From Candidula unifasciata (taxonomy: Eukaryota; Mollusca; Gastropoda; Stylommatophora; Geomitridae): a stretch of 64,000 nucleotides of DNA. Where the stretch lies: NCBI GenBank assembly GCA_905116865.2, contig CAJHNH020008450.1, positions 872,310 through 936,309 on the forward strand. Reading direction: 5' to 3'. Below are positions 1 to 10,363 of this stretch, one piece after another. How positions within the stretch are numbered: the first letter of the stretch is position 1; every line of letters starts with the position of its first letter. Both the position numbers and the translations under genes were made by a program. The notes beneath the pieces were generated by a model. The model did not search any database. It was not told the DNA's origin and saw only the letters and a program-made list of their open reading frames with translations.

Positions 1-125
1 GTTGTTTTGCTGTAGCAGCAGTAGTAGTGGTAGTTGTTGTTTTGCTGTAGCAGCAGTAGTAATAATAGGAGTATTAATAGTTGTTTTAGCAGTATCGGCG
101 GCGGCAGCGGCAATAGAAGTAATAT
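1..125. repeat. CAG/TAG trinucleotide-rich repeat
   Basis: A block containing TGCTGTAGCAGCAGTAGTA occurs at 1 and again at 37, followed by degenerate AGT/GGC triplets. The open frame across it is only a consequence of the 3-bp period. Confidence 0.6.
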
Positions 126-199
126 AGGCAACCTAAACAGCAAAAACTGTTTATTGCGCACACCTCCCAACTCCCCTAATTTAGAAAAAAAATTGAGCT

Positions 200-240
200 C
201 CCTAAACCCACATGGGGAGACCCGGGTTCGATCCACTTTT
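200..240 (+). other. B-box-like tRNA-derived fragment
   Basis: The block GGGTTCGATCCACTTTTT at about 222-241 matches a polymerase III B-box followed by a T-run. No A-box or cloverleaf is visible upstream, so this is probably a SINE fragment and not a tRNA gene. Confidence 0.3.
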
Positions 241-393
241 TAAGATGGAGAGATTTCGAACAGATATAAATTTTGACTTTACCTCACCCCTGACTTCACA
301 CTTTCGTGGCAACTTCACCAGCCTACAATAAAATAAAAAAAAAATCCGCAACTCACAGGAGACTAATTCTGGAGATGACCACATGAGAGTAAA

Positions 394-719
394 CACCTAT
401 AAAACCTCAGAGTAAAACGCCTTTGAAACCTCAGAGTAAAACGCCTCTGAAACCTCAGAGTAAAACACCTTTGAAACATCAGAGTAAAACGCCCGTGAAA
501 CCTCAGAGTAAAACGCCTTTGAATCCTCTGAGTAAAACGCCTTTGAATTCTCTGAGTAAAGCGCCTATGAAACCTCCGAGTAAAGCGCCTATGAAACCTC
601 CGAGTAAAACGCCGATGAAACCTCAGAGTAAAACGCCGATGAAACCTCAGAGTAAAACGCCGATGAAACCTCAGAGTAAAACGCCGATGAAACCTCAGAG
701 TAAAACGCCTGTGAAACGC
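394..719 (+). repeat. 24-bp minisatellite, about 13-14 copies
   Basis: The unit CCTCAGAGTAAAACGCC plus a variable triplet and GAAA repeats every 24 bases with few substitutions. Because 24 is a multiple of three, it reads through as an eight-residue KPQSKTPM-type repeat. There is no flanking domain, signal peptide or clear ATG context, so I treat it as non-coding. Confidence 0.85.
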
Positions 720-1129
720 GTGCCTTGTTCAGGTTGCTGTAAGCATGTGGGTTGTTTGTCTTTATTCGGTGTCTGCTGTTTCATCTACCGCAAACAAGGC
801 AAATTAAAACTGGATGTGTGTTTACACTAAAACTGCTCTCACTCTCCATCACTTTATGGTTGTTTGTCCGTCGATCTGTCCGTCTGCCTGCCTGCTCTGC
901 ATTTCCATCACCGTGTGCATCCTACCTTCTTTCCTACCTACTTAACCTCTCGGGGTGCCGACACGAAGAAACCACGAGGAGGGGGGGGGGGGAGAGGAGG
1001 GGGTCGGCGACAGCACATTTCGATCCGTGTCCTCCACGTATAGGTGTGTGTGTGTGGGTGGGGGGGGGTGAGGGGGTGTGTAACAAATCTACTGCCCCAA
1101 AGAACCTTGTCGTAGTTGACCAGTTATGG

Positions 1130-1317
1130 ATGTTTCCTTTGAAATCGCAGTGCACCTGCCTAAACCAACAGTCTGCATACAAAATAAGCTAAGATCCGTA
1201 AAACAAATGTGCAGGCAAAACTTGGATTCTGTAACAAGACCAAAGTCCAAATGTGGACGAACAGCCGCAACTTTCCGCTAGAGTTTACAGCTGGTGAACG
1301 CGAAGAAGAAGAAGAAT
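1130..1317 (+). mobile_element. R1 retroposon-like repeat with GAA tail
   Basis: This is one of seven copies of a family I call R1. The landmarks in order are a CAGTGCACCTGCCT-type block, CCAACAGTCTGCATAC, a GGACGAACA...CCGCAACTTTCCGC block and GGTGAACGCGAAGAAGAAGAAG. The 3' end passes straight into a short GAA run, as expected for a retroposon with a simple-repeat tail. Other copies are near 4711, 13204, 13505, 17702, 46095 and 60636. There is no coding capacity. Confidence 0.65.
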
Positions 1318-1377
1318 GTTAAAATTCAGAAGGGTTCGAATAATAATAACATTAAGGAATACATATGTTAGTTGAGT

Positions 1378-1745
1378 CAAGTCAATAATTGACATCACAG
1401 CACTCAGGGCATTTAAATGCATGCTTCGTCCTTATTTTCAGCAGCCATCGCAAATTTCCAGGACTGATGGTGCTGGTGACAATCTGGTAATATATCCATC
1501 TTGCCTTTCTTGTGAGTGTAGTGAGCCGGCCAGACCCTCTGGTTACACCCAGGAGCCTCAGTCTCTCCAGGCCATAATCTTCTTTCTCTACTGATGTCGT
1601 TGCTTGTTCTCAAAGGGCCTTGACCACATCTGCCTTGTCATGTATCAGTACACCATCCAGGGGTGCAGATCCAGCCAATCTGTCTGCCTGTTCATTACCC
1701 ACCACGCCGGCATTGGCTGGAGAAAAGATCCAAAGTATGCTCACT
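1378..1745 (-). mobile_element. Non-LTR retrotransposon fragment, RNase H domain and C-terminus
   Basis: The minus-strand translation gives ILWIFSPANAGVVGNEQAD followed by RLAG, matching the last RNase H block (usually PGHAGVVGNERADRLA) of RNase H-bearing LINEs. About 90 more residues follow and end in a CPECC motif near 1390. One in-frame TGA interrupts the frame at about 1611, after VVKAL. The histidine expected in the PGHAG block is Asn here. It is a dead 5'-truncated fragment, related to the fragments at 10364 and 59890. Confidence 0.75.
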
Positions 1746-1965
1746 ACAGTTTTAGTAAGAGGTTGAAGAGAAAAAGAGTTAAGGGCTTGCTATATAGTTC
1801 CCATGACCAAACACCACAGGTGGGCTGCGTGGTCGATGGTAATTACCACATGCCGCTGTGGCTGCCCGGTTTCTCAGGTGTCTATTCTGTGACCTTATCT
1901 TGTGCAGATAATTTCTTCAACCAAGTTGTTCTTGTTTTCATTACCGTAGTGATTTCAGATTAGTG

Positions 1966-2214
1966 TCAGCTCTCTCTCTCTCCCTCTCTCTTTCTCCCCC
2001 CCCCCCTCTCTCTCTGTCCATATCTCCCTGTCTATCCCTCTCTATCCGTCTCTCCCTCTCTCTGTCTCTCCTGTCTCTCTCTTCCCCTCTATCTCTTTCT
2101 CTCTCTATCTGTCTCTCTCTCCCTCTCTCTTTCTTATTTCCTTCTCCCCTCTCACTTTCTCTGCCTGTATATGTCTGTCTGTGTGCCTCTCTGTCTGCCT
2201 CTCTGTCTGTCTCT

Positions 2215-2279
<65 letters not shown>
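1966..2279. repeat. CT-rich polypyrimidine microsatellite
   Basis: CTCTCTC/TCCCTCTC on the plus strand with scattered TCTG units, ending in a pure CT run at 2219-2275. Frames through it are Ser/Leu or Arg/Glu low-complexity artefacts. Confidence 0.9.
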
Positions 2280-2405
2280 GTGATTGTAAGTATGTACGCG
2301 TGCATGGATTTATGTAAATGCTCTTCATCCTGTTGTGTCTTTACCAATACTCAAACTGTATATATCGCTAAATGAAACATAACGTGTTTTGTGAATATTG
2401 TAGAG

Positions 2406-2808
2406 CAGCGTTTCTCAGACTTTTTTTTTTCCGCCGCGGCACCGTTGTCGGGCAAAAAAAATTTCGTTTAATGTTTACTTATCTTTACAGTGATGAGTGA
2501 CACCGTTCAGATAAATTTCTCATTATTTCCCCGATGTCTGTGGGAAGTTTAGTTAAGTGTACCCTGAGATCACTTGAATGCTGATCCTCTATTTTTTTAA
2601 TGTAACAGTCCGTTGAGAATACACTGCAGCCTTGCCAATATCATTGTTTTCTGAATAACCTGCATCCAGAACTGATCTTGGCTTCCTTCGTGTTATTTCT
2701 GTTTGTAACTGCTGTCTTTATTAATTTCAAGCAGATTTTGAAAAAAATCTTGATTATTGACGCGGCACCCCTGGCAAAGGTTCGCTGCACCCAGTTTGAG
2801 AACCCCTG
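2406..2808 (+). mobile_element. hAT-B miniature element with 8-bp target duplication
   Basis: The left end is CAGCGTTTCTCAGACT and the right end is AGTTTGAGAACCCCTG, which are inverted copies. Inside the left end is CCGCCGCGGCACCGTTGTCG. The flanks are TTGTAGAG (2398-2405) and CTGTAGAG (2809-2816), 7 of 8 identical. There is no transposase frame, so it is non-autonomous. It sits inside an R3 repeat, because the flanks together align with the R3 copies near 9515 and 22345. Confidence 0.8.
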
Positions 2809-2816
2809 CTGTAGAG

Positions 2817-2895
2817 TACAATCGCTGTATAAAAGATAAGTGTCTGAAAGGGCCGAATGAAAGGCTTTTCCAGTTTGTAACACTTTAAAATAATG
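2817..2895 (+). mobile_element. R3 retroposon-like tail (degenerate)
   Basis: It contains AAGGGCCGAATGAAAGGC and CCAGTTTGTAACACTTT, matching the better copies at 9528, 22372 and 58885. It leads within about 70 bases into the CT array at 2961. Confidence 0.55.
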
Positions 2896-2959
2896 TTAGA
2901 TCTTCTCTCCATCTCTCTGTGTCTTAAAAATAATGTTAGTTTTTCTCACACTATCTCTC

Positions 2960-2960
<1 letters not shown>

Positions 2961-3029
<69 letters not shown>

Positions 3030-3053
3030 TCTCTCTCTCTCACTCTCTCTCTC

Positions 3054-3104
<51 letters not shown>

Positions 3105-3128
3105 GTCTCTCGCTCACTCTCTCTCTCC
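2961..3128. repeat. (CT)n microsatellite
   Basis: Nearly pure CT with a few CACT interruptions. It follows R3 sequence. Confidence 0.95.
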
Positions 3129-3280
3129 GCCCCGCCCCCCTCTTTTTTTTTTCTGCGAATTTTGTGTTCTGATTTTCTCTACTCTCTTTCTTGCCCCTTC
3201 TTTTGCGGTAAAGAAAATTTGGCGTGGAGACCCAATAGAATTAACACCTTCTGGAGTAGAATTCAACCCGGACCGAGCGA

Positions 3281-3454
3281 ATGAGAAATGACATCGCGTT
3301 GGAATTGAAGAGAAGCAAGGAACTGTTGAAGACTGTCATTGAAAGAGATTGGAATGTGGAAGTGCTTTCTAAATGTATCAACGCGAAGAAAGACCGGCTG
3401 GAAGCTATGTTGGCCGCAACAATGGTCTGGCCTGGTTGTGTGGCGTTGGAATGA
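3281..3454 (+). CDS. Small open frame, 57 residues, unrecognised
   Basis: ATG at 3281, stop TGA at 3452-3454, with an in-frame TAG at 3257-3259 upstream. The product begins MRNDIALELKRSKELL and is rich in Lys, Glu and Leu, consistent with an amphipathic helix. It is not low complexity, unlike nearly every other frame nearby. I recognise no family. It could be an exon or a transposon scrap, or an open frame by chance. Confidence 0.2.
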   Translation: MRNDIALELKRSKELLKTVIERDWNVEVLSKCINAKKDRLEAMLAATMVWPGCVALE

Positions 3455-3787
3455 TAGGAATTGAGGCCCAGTTTGTTTCACCGGAGTGAAAGACTCAAGG
3501 TTAAACTGCTTTCCAAGTTTATTACATTACCTGCTTTTTATGTAAGGGAAGTTCAAGTATGGGCGTCGGAACTTGAACTCTTCGCTGGCAGCTGAAGATC
3601 GGGATGGGATGCTTGCCTCTGTCAATACCAGATTGTCTTTTAAATACTTCAGGAGATAACAATCACAATGAAAAGAGCATGAATGTGTTACTTTCAAAAT
3701 GACAACATATATACTGTGATGTGTGCTAGCGTATCTTGTCAGATTTCTTCTGCATGCACTAACCAAATGTAAAATATATGACTACAC
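3455..3787. other. No gene or repeat recognised
   Basis: Mixed-composition sequence with no long frame and no obvious repeat. Confidence 0.4.
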
Positions 3788-3797
3788 ACAATTGAGA

Positions 3798-4074
3798 CTT
3801 GCGGCGACCGTGGCTTAGGCGTATGACTCGTTATTCCAACGTACCGCGATCAAAACACACTGCTGGCTGCATGAATTTTTATCATGGTACGGGGCGTCGC
3901 AGGTCGACCCTGCCTAAAGTGGATACCAGGATGTATGTCCTGGGGAAGTAAAGACGGCCGGCGTAATGCTGACCACATTACTCACCTAGTGCCGATTGAT
4001 CTGTAAAAATATGGGTGCTGTTCCGATATTCCCGATGCGCCTGAGGCGTGGAAAGGGATCTTTACTTTTTTCTA
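3798..4074 (+). mobile_element. Complete S1 SINE with 10-bp target duplication
   Basis: The 5' head (CGACCGTGGCTTAGGCGTAT, then GTACCGCGATCAAAAC) resembles tRNA A- and B-boxes. The body carries CAGGTCGACC, GGATACCAGGATG and AAGTAAAGACGGCCGGCG. The 3' end is GGCGTGGAAAGGGATCTTTA. The direct repeats ACAATTGAGA at 3788-3797 and 4075-4084 are identical, which fixes both ends and implies LINE-mediated insertion. Other S1 copies in the window are all on the minus strand. Confidence 0.85.
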
Positions 4075-4207
4075 ACAATTGAGATATACTGATTGTAGAT
4101 GGTCACATACGCTACTTTAGTTGGGACATATTGAGTTATGTAAATGTCCCGAATGCCGGGATGTTGGTGTTTTATTTAACTGCTGGATAAAAAGGATAGA
4201 TTTGGGT

Positions 4208-4285
4208 CTTCGTGGTGAAATGGTTCAGTCATGTGTCTTACGCTGTCAGGGTTGTGAGTTTTGGTTTGGGACACTGATATTTGGT
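4208..4285 (+). mobile_element. tRNA-like SINE head
   Basis: TCTTCGTGGTGAAATGGTTC is A-box-like and GGTTGTGAGTTTTGG about 45 bases later is B-box-like. No intact cloverleaf is seen. Confidence 0.35.
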
Positions 4286-4487
4286 TTACGAGTGTAGTTG
4301 CTTCGAAGGGTCGTTGCATGGGGTCGTTGCTAGAGCTATAGTTTCGTTCTTGTTGCAGCGTTAGCGCCAGGCGACTAGCTGCTCTATAGAGAATAGTCGG
4401 TTTCTATGGGATTGAACTAGCACCACCAGCTATGGCTCCGTGCTAGGCATCGCTTCAAAGGTCCAGGGTATGTAGCATCCTTTAGAG

Positions 4488-4663
4488 CAGCGTGTCTTAA
4501 CCTCTGGGTGGCGACCCTTTCACAGGGGTCGCCTCAGATCATAGGAAAACACATATTCACTGAAGGTATGTTGTGGCAACGAAACTGGTTTTATGGTTGG
4601 GGTCACCACAACATGAGGAACTGTATAAAAGGGTCGCGGCATTAGGAAGGTTAGGAACCACTG
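4488..4663 (+). mobile_element. hAT-A (SPIN-like) miniature element, perfect 8-bp duplication
   Basis: It starts CAGCGTGTCTTAACC and ends AGGTTAGGAACCACTG. The internal blocks are CACAGGGGTCGCCTCAGATC, GGAAAACACATATTC and GGGGTCACCACAACATGAGG. The flanks CTTTAGAG at 4480-4487 and 4664-4671 are identical. At 176 bp it is a non-autonomous hAT element. The block order resembles, from memory, the short SPIN elements known from tetrapods and some invertebrates. Confidence 0.85.
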
Positions 4664-4710
4664 CTTTAGAGCTTCTCTCCGGACAGTGCAAGTGATGGTT
4701 AATTGGTGTT

Positions 4711-4890
4711 ATCTTCTATAAACTTCATCGAAAAGTTCTGGTTGTTCGTCCACTTCTGGAACTTTAGTTGTGTCCCAGAACCGGGGTTTTTCCTGCACAT
4801 CTATATAACAAATATGGCTTGTTTTTGTGCAGACTGTTGGCTCTTCGCCTGTCAGGCAGAGACACTACGACCTTGAAGGAAATACCCTTA
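4711..4890 (-). mobile_element. R1 retroposon-like repeat
   Basis: The reverse complement carries GAGCCAACAGTCTGCAC, then CCAGAAGTGGACGAACAACC and AGAACTTTTCGATGAAGTTT, in the R1 order. The tail is short (AGAAG). Confidence 0.6.
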
Positions 4891-5194
4891 ATTATTCGCC
4901 TTTTACGACATGCTTTGCTAGGGAGGCAGTGAGAATAATGTAGACGAAGGTGTGCCAGCCGTGATAATTGCGTGACGTAAATTACTTCCTGATATCATCT
5001 CCGCCGCAGTCATCTCTGTTGTCAATATATGGGTTCTTGGGCCCCGTAGTAGGGGGGGGGGGATACTCAGAGATGCCCAACAAGCATGTCATAGAAGGCG
5101 ACTAATTAGGGGTTTGATGAAATAGGATACGCTGGGTCGACAGGGGCAGATATCGCCGCTTAGCTGTAAACTCCGACACGAGTAAAGTAAAACA

Positions 5195-5310
5195 AAGAAA
5201 AAGAAGAAAAAGAAGCAGGAGAAGAACACGAAGAATAAGAATAAGAAGAAGAAGAAGAAGAAGAAAAAGAAAGGAAAAAACAGAAGAAGAAGAAAACAGA
5301 AGGAAGAAGA
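5195..5310. repeat. (AAG)n-rich tract
   Basis: Purine-only AAG/AGA repeats with a few interruptions. The complementary frames are poly-Phe/Leu artefacts. Confidence 0.9.
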
Positions 5311-5895
5311 AGATTCTGTACAATGCATTCTAATTATCTTAACCTTAAGTACATTGAAAACCATCTTAATTTGAGATCCAGCTTGTGCCACGGGCGAAGA
5401 AGAATTAAACTTCTTTATGCAATAATTACATTACTTTTTTCCCGCTTTGTTACTTAAATATGTTTGCTCGGATAGGAACAGTGTACGGTGATTTGATGTG
5501 ACAACAGTTTTGCACCAGATAAAATCTATTTTCATCCGTATTGAAATCATTCACCGCAGGGCGGAAAGTCCCCAAGGACATTCTCTTTGGTGAAATAAAG
5601 ATGGGGAGAAGATCCAGAGGTTGAACACCGTAATGTAACGATGTATGCAAGCGGGATATGTAAGATACAGGTATTAAAATAGATTTGAAAGAGTATAATG
5701 CGTTCCCCTATGTTGCGCAGCTGAGTGAAATCTGGAAGGGTATAACGATTCTCTTCCGTTTATCTGGATTGGCTTTTGTAGCTTTTGAAGTCTAGTTTCT
5801 TTCTTCTGTTGGCAAAGACAGATTGTCTGGAATAGTATTCATCCCGTCCCGTGAATTGAACCTTTTACTTGACCAATTCTGTATTTAGTCAAGAA
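5311..5895. other. No gene or repeat recognised
   Basis: Unique-looking sequence. The short frames show no recognisable domain. Confidence 0.4.
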
Positions 5896-6757
5896 ATGGA
5901 TGAACAGCAGCGTGTGAGAGACTAGTGCTACCAGGACAAATACTAGATAGAGTAGTTGCACTTATACAAGAGATAGATGAACGGCAGTGTGTGAGAGACG
6001 AGTGTGTGCTACTAGGACAGTTACTAGAGTAGTTGCACTTACACAAGAGATGAATGAACGGCAGTGTGTGAGAGACGAGTGTGTGCTACTAGGACAGTTA
6101 CTAGAGTAGTTGCACTTATACAAGAGATGAATGAACGGCAGTGTGTGAGAGACGAGTGCTACCAGGACAAATACTAGAGTAGTTGCACTTATACAAGAGA
6201 TAGATGAACGGCAGTGTGTGAGAGACGAGTGTGTGCTACTAGGACAGTTACTAGAGTAGTTGCACTTATACAAGAGATAGATGAACGGCAGTGTGTGAGA
6301 GACGAGTGTGTGCTACTAGGACAGTTACTAGAGTAGTTGCACTTATACAAGAGATAGATGAACGGCAGTGTGTGAGAGACGAGTGTGTGCTACTAGGACA
6401 GTTACTAGAGTAGTTGCACTTATACAAGAGATGAATGAACGGCAGTGTGTGAGAGACGAGTGTGTGCTACTAGGATAGTTACTAGAGTAGTTGCACTTAT
6501 ACAAGAGATGAATGAACGGCAGTGTGTGAGAGACAGGTTGGTGCTACTAGGACAGTTACTAGAGTAGTTGCACTTATACAAGAGATAGATGAACGGCAGT
6601 GTGTGAGAGACGAGTGTGTGCTACCAGGACAGATACTAGAGATGGATGAACGACAGTGTGTGAGAGACGAGTGTGTGCTACCAGGACAGATACTAGAGAT
6701 GGATGAACGGCAGTGTGTGAGAGACGAGTGTGTGCTACTAGGACAGATACAAAAATT
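5896..6757 (+). repeat. 77-bp minisatellite, about 12 copies
   Basis: The unit runs from AGTTGCACTTATACAAGAGA through GATGAACGGCAGTGTGTGAG to CTACTAGGACAGTTACTAGA. Most copies are 77 bp, two are a few bases shorter, and the last ones shrink to 55 bp by losing the AGTTGCACTT block. There are no unique spacers, so this is not a CRISPR array. Confidence 0.9.
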
Positions 6758-7206
6758 CTACATTTCGATGCAACATTTCTCACCAAGAGAGACTGGTTGA
6801 AGCCAGACTTTACGGACCTTTAAGTGAATTACAAAAGACAGTGACGTTCATACTCGAGACAGCATTACAGATATATATATATAATTTATTTGAAGCGAGC
6901 GGGGAAAAAAAAGAAGGCGAGGAAAAAATTTATGCTTCATGGTTCTAGTAACTGGTGACACAACACAGCTGATAGTGATTGACTACGATTCAGGATATAC
7001 TGGACGTTTCACACTTCTGTATTAAGCCGCTCTGCGGGCGACTGTCTGAACGTGCCGCCCACTTCACGCCCAGTGAGATAATGAAGTGGTATCCGTGACA
7101 GCTGTACATGAGTACATAAACGCGCTGGGCAGTTGGAGAATAGCGCATGTAAGTCAGAATCTAGGTATCGCGCGCATTATTTCACCCGCCGAGTTTCACA
7201 CCATTC

Positions 7207-7310
7207 GCGCGCACGTGTGTGTATGTGTGTGTGTGCGTGCGTGCGCGCGCGCACGGCGTGTTTGTGTGAGATAACGCAAGAATGGGTGGGGGGTGGGGGG
7301 GGGGGTTACG
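7207..7310. repeat. TG/CG dinucleotide and G-rich tract
   Basis: Alternating GTGTGTGCGTGCGCGCGC, then GGGTGGGG runs. The alternating purine-pyrimidine stretch could favour Z-DNA. Confidence 0.8.
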
Positions 7311-7321
7311 TAGGTTTTGCC

Positions 7322-7706
7322 CAGTGTTTCCTAACGTGGCGCCCACGCCCGACCAGGGTGCAGTTTGATTGTTAAGGGGAGGGGGCGCATTTGATTGTCA
7401 AAGGGGAGGGGGCGCATTTGATTGTTAAAGAGAAGGGGGCGCATTTCACTGTTAAAGGGGAGGGGGCGCATTTGATTGTTAAAGGGGAGGGGGCGCATTT
7501 GATTGTCAAAGGGGAGGGGCGCATTTAATTGTCAAAGGGGAGGGGGCGCATTTGATTGTTAAAGTCGGCAGTTCGATATTGCACTTGTCCAGAGCTTAAA
7601 TTACATGCAAGAGAAAAAAAAAGGGGGGGGGGGCGCGGAGGGGTGATGGGAATCTTAGAAAGCCTGAGGTGGTGCCGGCATGACCAAAAACCGTTGCCAA
7701 ATACTG
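7322..7706 (+). mobile_element. hAT-C miniature element carrying an internal 27-bp array
   Basis: The left end is CAGTGTTTCCTAACGTGGCG. The right end is CCGTTGCCAAATACTG, a diverged inverted copy. The flanks GTTTTGCC (7314-7321) and GTTTAGCC (7707-7714) match at 7 of 8. Inside, at 7366-7566, the unit GGGGAGGGGGCGCATTTGAT plus TGTTAAA repeats about seven times with a 27-bp period. There is no transposase frame. Confidence 0.7.
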
Positions 7707-7810
7707 GTTTAGCCAGACGTTAGTGTGGACAATTAGTTCTGTTATTTCACCTGCAGATTCCCTGTCTTTGAACGCACGTGTGTGTATATTTGGGAGGGGG
7801 TGGCGGCACG

Positions 7811-7811
<1 letters not shown>

Positions 7812-7843
<32 letters not shown>

Positions 7844-7873
7844 GCACTCACGCGCACGCACACACACACACAG
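7812..7873. repeat. (AC)n microsatellite
   Basis: ACACAC with CGCACGCA interruptions. Confidence 0.95.
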
Positions 7874-8087
7874 GTCCCACATCTGTTTCTCTCATCAGCG
7901 TTCGTTGGTAGTTTCTTTTAGACTGATCGTTCCCCCCCCCCACCCCGAGTCCATTCGTTTCCCATTTCAATGTCAGTTTTATGTTTCTCAGGATCGGCGA
8001 CGATCAGGTCTAAGTATCTATATAGGTTTTCATCCCCGTCGGGGTCCCTGGGCCCAGTTTTGCGGAATAGCTCTCTGTCTCTATTTC

Positions 8088-8258
<171 letters not shown>

Positions 8259-8382
8259 GTGTGTGTGTGTGCGTGCGTGCGTGCGTGTGTGTCTGTATAG
8301 CTGTGTGTGTCTGGGTTGAATGCGTGTGTTTATGAGAGTGTGTCTGTGTGGGTGACTTTGTGTATGAGTGTGTGTGAGTGCG

Positions 8383-8551
<169 letters not shown>

Positions 8552-8961
8552 TTTGTGTGTGCTTGTGTGCGTGCGTGTGTGGGTGTGTGTGTGTATGTAC
8601 GCATGTACGTATGTGTGTGTGCATGTTTGTATTGTGTGTATATATGAACGGCTCTTATTTGTCTCCATTACTGTACGATGATATTCTGTTCATAAATTCG
8701 GCCGTGAGGTGTAGTCCCGGATCCATGCCGTACACATTCCAAGTAAACTAATTTCTAGGGGTAACCAATGACCAAGACCAACGGCGGGCAGAAAAACAAA
8801 GTCAACCGTTGAAATTGCTACAAACACGTCGTTGACAGGCAAATCAAAGACATTTATTTGAACAATTCCTCACAGATATAAATGGCGTCAATGAAATGCA
8901 TACATTACAGTCACTGTATCAAACGACGGTTAACTAATTACTTTCCTCCAATCCGCAGCAA

Positions 8962-9203
8962 TGAGCCTCAGCTCCCCGCAGACTGCGGCATCCAGTAGAA
9001 TAACTTTTACCTCCAAACCAGAGTACAGAGCTTAAGCTCCCCGCCAACTGCGGCATCAAGTAGAAGAACTCCTTTTAACTCTAAGCCAGAGTACAGAGCC
9101 TAAGCTCCCCGCCAACTGCGGCATCAAGTAGAAGAACTGCTTTTAACTCTAAGCCAGACTACAGGGCCTAAGCTCCCCGCCAACTGCGGCATCAAGTAGA
9201 ATA
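8962..9203 (+). repeat. 68-bp minisatellite, about 4 copies
   Basis: The unit contains AAGCTCCCCGCCAACTGCGG, CATCAAGTAGAAGAACT and TTAACTCTAAGCCAGA. Copies 2-4 are nearly identical; the first is diverged. Confidence 0.85.
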
Positions 9204-9527
9204 CAGCTAAGCCTAGTTTCCAACCTCTGCCATTAACACATTTTTTGCAACTGTCATCTGTCTAAAAATTTCTGTCGGCAAGTGACGTCGTGTCCTCGTC
9301 ATACCTCATGTTCATTATCGGTTGCCCGTAGTGTGGATCTTCGGATTGCACACAACAATGTATATGTGTGTATTGGGTGCCTGTTTGTGTGTTTGTGTGT
9401 GAGTGAGTGAATGGGTGTGTGTGTGTTTGCGTTCCAGCGTGCGCATGCATTTTACCACTCATGCGTTTGTTTTGACTTCATATTCATAATATGCATATTA
9501 TTAAATTAACATAACATGCTTTATTGA

Positions 9528-9632
9528 TAAAATACAACTGCTGTGTGAAAAGATGGGAGTTTGGAAGGACTGAATGTAAGACATCTCCTCGTGACTAATT
9601 TGTGACCCTTTGAAAATAAAGTTTTGTTCGTT
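9528..9632 (+). mobile_element. R3 retroposon-like tail
   Basis: Contains TTGGAAGGACTGAATGTAAG and GTGACCCTTTGAAAATAAAG, then GTTCGTTC, leading within 25 bases into the CT array at 9657. The AATAAA looks like a built-in polyadenylation signal. Confidence 0.6.
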
Positions 9633-9648
9633 CTATATATCTCCCCCT

Positions 9649-9656
<8 letters not shown>

Positions 9657-9738
<82 letters not shown>

Positions 9739-9744
9739 TGTGTT

Positions 9745-9818
<74 letters not shown>
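9657..9818. repeat. (TC)n-(TG)n-(TC)n compound microsatellite
   Basis: A CT run, then a TG run at 9720-9742, then a second CT run. Confidence 0.95.
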
Positions 9819-9819
<1 letters not shown>

Positions 9820-10146
9820 AGTATACCGTTTCCGAATACAAACCTCCTTTCCTCCCTAGAGTATGTTTATTGCGATCATTGCACGGACATCTCTGAATAT
9901 TTTCGAAAATTAATAATGCATCTCTCCCTTGTCTATCTATCTTCCTTCATTTCCACTCTCTCCCTCATTTCCTCATTTTGCGGAATATACCTGCTACATC
10001 CCATGCTATCATGTTTAAGTAGAGGTTTGCTTAAGTCGGATGTATTAGGCAGTAGGACGCAGATATCGCAACATGTGTGTAAACCACAACATAACGTTCC
10101 GTATATATATATATATTAAACGGGCGACGTATTGAATATCTTAGTT

Positions 10147-10355
10147 TAGCGGTTCTCATCCTGCAGGTCGCGACCCCTTTTTTTTTGGGAAAGGGGGGAG
10201 GGGCGGGGCGAACGACCCTTTCACGATGGTCGCCTAAGATTATTGGAAAACACATATTCATTGAAGTTATGAAGGAAAATGATTGTTTGAGGGTCGCCAC
10301 AACAACAGAGAACTATGTTAAAGGGTCGCCGCATTTGGAAGGTTGAGATCCACTG
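10147..10355 (+). mobile_element. hAT-A (SPIN-like) miniature element
   Basis: Starts TAGCGGTTCTCATCC and ends AGGTTGAGATCCACTG. Shared internal blocks include CGACCCTTTCACGATGGTCG and GGAAAACACATATTC. The flanks TCTTAGTT (10139-10146) and ACTTAATT (10356-10363) match at 6 of 8. It abuts the RNase H LINE fragment that begins just to its right. Confidence 0.7.
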
Positions 10356-10363
10356 ACTTAATT

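Noticed and set aside
423..830. KPQSKTPM octapeptide-repeat protein
   Set aside because: 24-bp minisatellite with no ATG in good context and only a short unrelated tail after the repeats.
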